Shown: piece by piece, positions 13,515 through 14,894 of the stretch
How positions within the stretch are numbered: the stretch's first letter is position 1
Layout: each line of letters opens with the position of its first letter
Assembly (NCBI GenBank): GCA_034437615.1
Contig: DAOTTW010000242.1
Location: forward strand, 1 to 14,894
Direction of reading: 5' to 3'
Source of the DNA: DAOTTW01 sp034437615
Lineage (GTDB): Bacteria > Chloroflexota > Anaerolineae > Aggregatilineales > Phototrophicaceae
Length of the DNA: 14,894 nucleotides
Made by a program: the position numbers and the translations under genes
Notes under the pieces: generated by a model
What the model was told of the DNA's origin: nothing
Databases searched by the model: none
Seen by the model: only the letters and a program-made list of their open reading frames with translations

Positions 13515-14477
13515 ATGACCAAGACCTGTTACCTGCGTCGTCTGCTGATAATCCTGTGTACGCTTGTCGTCATCACAATAATCACCAGCGCACAGGATGC
13601 CGACTCCACGACCACAACGCCCCCGGCGGCACCGTCACCCGTCACAACCTACACGCTGGATGACCTGACTGGCGAAGTCTATTTCTCCACGTTGCAGCAG
13701 GGCGGCGTCGGGCTGGTGCGGCTCGTACCAGAGCCGAACAGCGCCCCAGAAATGGCCATCCGCGATGCACGCGCCTACCTGCGTGAGCGCGAATACCGTT
13801 TCGTGCAGGTGCTGGGGGATGCGTGGTATGCGCTGATTGTGGGCGACATCGACGCGCAAGCGCGTGAATATGTGCTATCCGTGCTGATTCAGCGCGAAAA
13901 CGAGAGCATCGACGCCTTTGAAGCACCTATCTTATTGGAGAGCGCTGGTTACATCCGGCAGAGCTTCACAGTAGGCGGCGAACTGGCGTATCTGGCTGAC
14001 CCGGTGGTGGAGCGGCAAGAATTTGCGCGGCTGGATGCCCTGCGTGCTGAGGTAACAGCGCAACGCCTGTGGGATGCCAATGGCTTTCAGCTACCCATCG
14101 AAGCCGAATTCGTCGCGCCGTTTGGCAATTACCGCATCTTGAACGGCAATGTGCAGACGCGCCACACCGGATGGGATCAGCGTGCTGTGCCAGGTACGCC
14201 TGTGGGGACGATTGCGGCGGGGCGCGTGGTGTTCTCTGGTCGGCTGGATATTCGCGGTAATTACGTGATGCTCGATCATGGCTGGGGCGTGTATTCGGGT
14301 TATGCACATTTCTCACAGATCAACGTGGAGCGTGGGCAGACAGTCGAAGCGGGTGAGATCATCGGGCTGAGTGGCAACACCGGGCGCAGCATCGGCCCAC
14401 ACCTGCACTGGGAAGTTTCCGTACATGGTGAATGGGTCGATGGCCGCGCCTTTATCAATATGTGGTTGCCGACATAG
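13515..14477 (+). CDS. Secreted M23 (LytM) family peptidase
   Basis: The 320-residue protein has a signal peptide: charged MTKTCYLRR, a hydrophobic core, and likely cleavage after TSA near residue 26. A Thr/Pro-rich stretch follows, then a middle region of about 150 residues I do not recognise, and a C-terminal M23 domain (about 190-315). The zinc site is complete: H-x3-D in RHTGWDQR, YAHFS, and the HxH motif in GPHLHWEV. Such enzymes cut peptide cross-links of peptidoglycan, so it probably works in wall growth or division. An upstream TTG at 13482 is in frame, but it has no ribosome site and would hide the signal peptide, so I take the ATG at 13515, although its AAAGG is 13 bases away. It diverges from purA. 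Confidence 0.93.
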   Translation: MTKTCYLRRLLIILCTLVVITIITSAQDADSTTTTPPAAPSPVTTYTLDDLTGEVYFSTLQQGGVGLVRLVPEPNSAPEMAIRDARAYLREREYRFVQVLGDAWYALIVGDIDAQAREYVLSVLIQRENESIDAFEAPILLESAGYIRQSFTVGGELAYLADPVVERQEFARLDALRAEVTAQRLWDANGFQLPIEAEFVAPFGNYRILNGNVQTRHTGWDQRAVPGTPVGTIAAGRVVFSGRLDIRGNYVMLDHGWGVYSGYAHFSQINVERGQTVEAGEIIGLSGNTGRSIGPHLHWEVSVHGEWVDGRAFINMWLPT

Positions 14478-14521
14478 CTGATTCTGTTGTGGGTAGCGCT
14501 AATTGACGTGTTTTTAGCACT

Positions 14522-14603
14522 TCAGCGCGTCAGCAAGTCAGCATCTCAGCAAGAAGCGCGTGTTTTATCTGGCTGACAGGCTGATTAGCTGACAAGCTGG
14601 TGA
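14522..14603. repeat. Palindromic array of 8-bp units (four on each arm)
   Basis: The left arm has four units in tandem at an exact 8-base period: TCAGCGCG, TCAGCAAG, TCAGCATC, TCAGCAAG (14522-14553). After 18 bases the right arm has four units of the opposite sense: GCTGACAG, GCTGATTA, GCTGACAA, GCTGGTGA (14572-14603). The TCAGC and GCTGA cores can pair while the three variable bases in each unit would form small internal loops. Confidence 0.7.
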
Positions 14604-14636
14604 CTACTCAGGTACGTGTCCCATGCTCAGTCGCCA

Positions 14637-14685
14637 GACGTTAAAACGTCCGGCTCCGGTAGCGACAAGCCTGCTCAAGCAGGCT
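14637..14685. repeat. Pair of palindromes sharing words with the 4241-4272 repeat
   Basis: GACGTT-AA-AACGTC is at 14637-14650 and AGCCTGCT-CA-AGCAGGCT (8-bp stem, 2-base loop) at 14668-14685. Between them come CGTCCGGCT (14647-14655), as in the reverse of the 4241 element, and GTAGCGAC (14659-14666), close to the GTAGGGAC that heads that element. Confidence 0.6.
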
Positions 14686-14753
14686 GTATGCAGGGTGCAA
14701 TAGTCCGCTTCAGGTTCTCAAGGGTAGGTTTTTCATGATTGACTGTATTTTAT

Positions 14754-14769
14754 GGCGGCTTGCGCCGCC
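14754..14769. repeat. Perfect GC-rich hairpin
   Basis: GGCGGC (14754-14759) pairs with GCCGCC (14764-14769) around TTGC; on the minus strand the loop is GCAA, a GNRA tetraloop. No T-run follows on either strand. Confidence 0.55.
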
Positions 14770-14798
14770 CCGGGTAACTGCTCAGCCCTCACCCCAAA

Positions 14799-14841
14799 CC
14801 CCTCTCCCGAACGTGCCTTTGGCACTGGGAGAGGGGCTTTT
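14799..14841. repeat. CCCCTCTCCC/GGGAGAGGGG palindromic element
   Basis: CCCCTCTCCC (14799-14808) pairs fully with GGGAGAGGGG (14827-14836), and inside it GTGCC (14813-14817) pairs with GGCAC (14821-14825) around TTT. Upstream CCCTCACCCC (14787-14795 and following) completes a word pattern I know as a widespread dispersed repeat in many bacteria. A CTTTT tail (14837-14841) means it could also stop transcription on the plus strand. Confidence 0.65.
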
Positions 14842-14894
14842 AACAGCGTACCTCCTCCTCTCCAGGGGTAGGTATTTTAGATTTGTCGTCGTCT

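Larger units (their letters stand above)
14478..14894. other. 417-bp gene-free end, rich in repeats
   Basis: I see no coding frame with support here. It holds the octamer array (14522-14603) and four palindromes at 14637-14650, 14668-14685, 14754-14769 and 14799-14836. The M23 gene has no clear intrinsic terminator of its own before these. Confidence 0.6.

Noticed and set aside
14522..14603. CRISPR array
   Set aside because: The units are only 8 bp with 3-base variable parts; there are no 25-40 bp repeats with unique spacers and no cas genes.
14478..14894. tRNA or structured RNA gene in the final gap
   Set aside because: The stems are separate palindromes with no cloverleaf, T-loop or known RNA motif that I can recognise.

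Overview
The window reads as chromosomal DNA of moderately high GC from a Gram-positive-like or monoderm bacterium. The protein styles point most to Chloroflexota (an Anaerolineae-like lineage): the secreted OppA-type binding protein, the Eis-like acetyltransferase, the NDUFA9-like epimerase, the DUF2029/GT87 protein, and intergenic DNA full of short palindromes. This placement rests on protein style only; no rRNA or other phylogenetic marker was compared.

Left part (1-1906, all minus strand): the 5' end of a family 2 glycosyltransferase, a solitary CcrM/HinfI-type adenine methyltransferase with a C-terminal RAMA-like domain, then a seven-iron-type ferredoxin with its own strong intrinsic terminator. 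A 570-bp gene-free stretch follows. Its distal half probably holds the promoter and a structured leader for the next operon.

Centre (2477-9132, plus strand): an oligopeptide/dipeptide-type ABC importer with a secreted binding protein, a DppB-like permease and a DppC-like permease. No ATPase genes lie beside them. The DppC-like permease carries an insertion of about 150 residues between its first two membrane helices, and this insertion looks like two copies of a lipoyl/barrel-sandwich-hybrid fold. Six bases after it comes an Eis-like GNAT acetyltransferase. A separate gene for an NDUFA9-like NAD(P)-binding epimerase follows and ends at an intrinsic terminator.

Right part (9343-13331, minus strand): a probable four-gene transcription unit read from an extended -10 promoter. 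Its order is purA (adenylosuccinate synthetase), a BtuF-like helical-backbone metal receptor without signal peptide, a soluble histidine kinase without partner regulator, and a short GT87-type membrane glycosyltransferase. Divergent from purA is a secreted M23 (LytM) peptidase with an intact zinc site.

The last 417 bp hold no gene. They contain a palindromic array of 8-bp units and four further palindromes, some of which belong to a short repeat family also found at 4241-4272 and 8019-8046. The points most worth a second look are the duplicated insertion in the DppC-like permease, the octamer array, the repeat family, and the CcrM-like methyltransferase outside Alphaproteobacteria.
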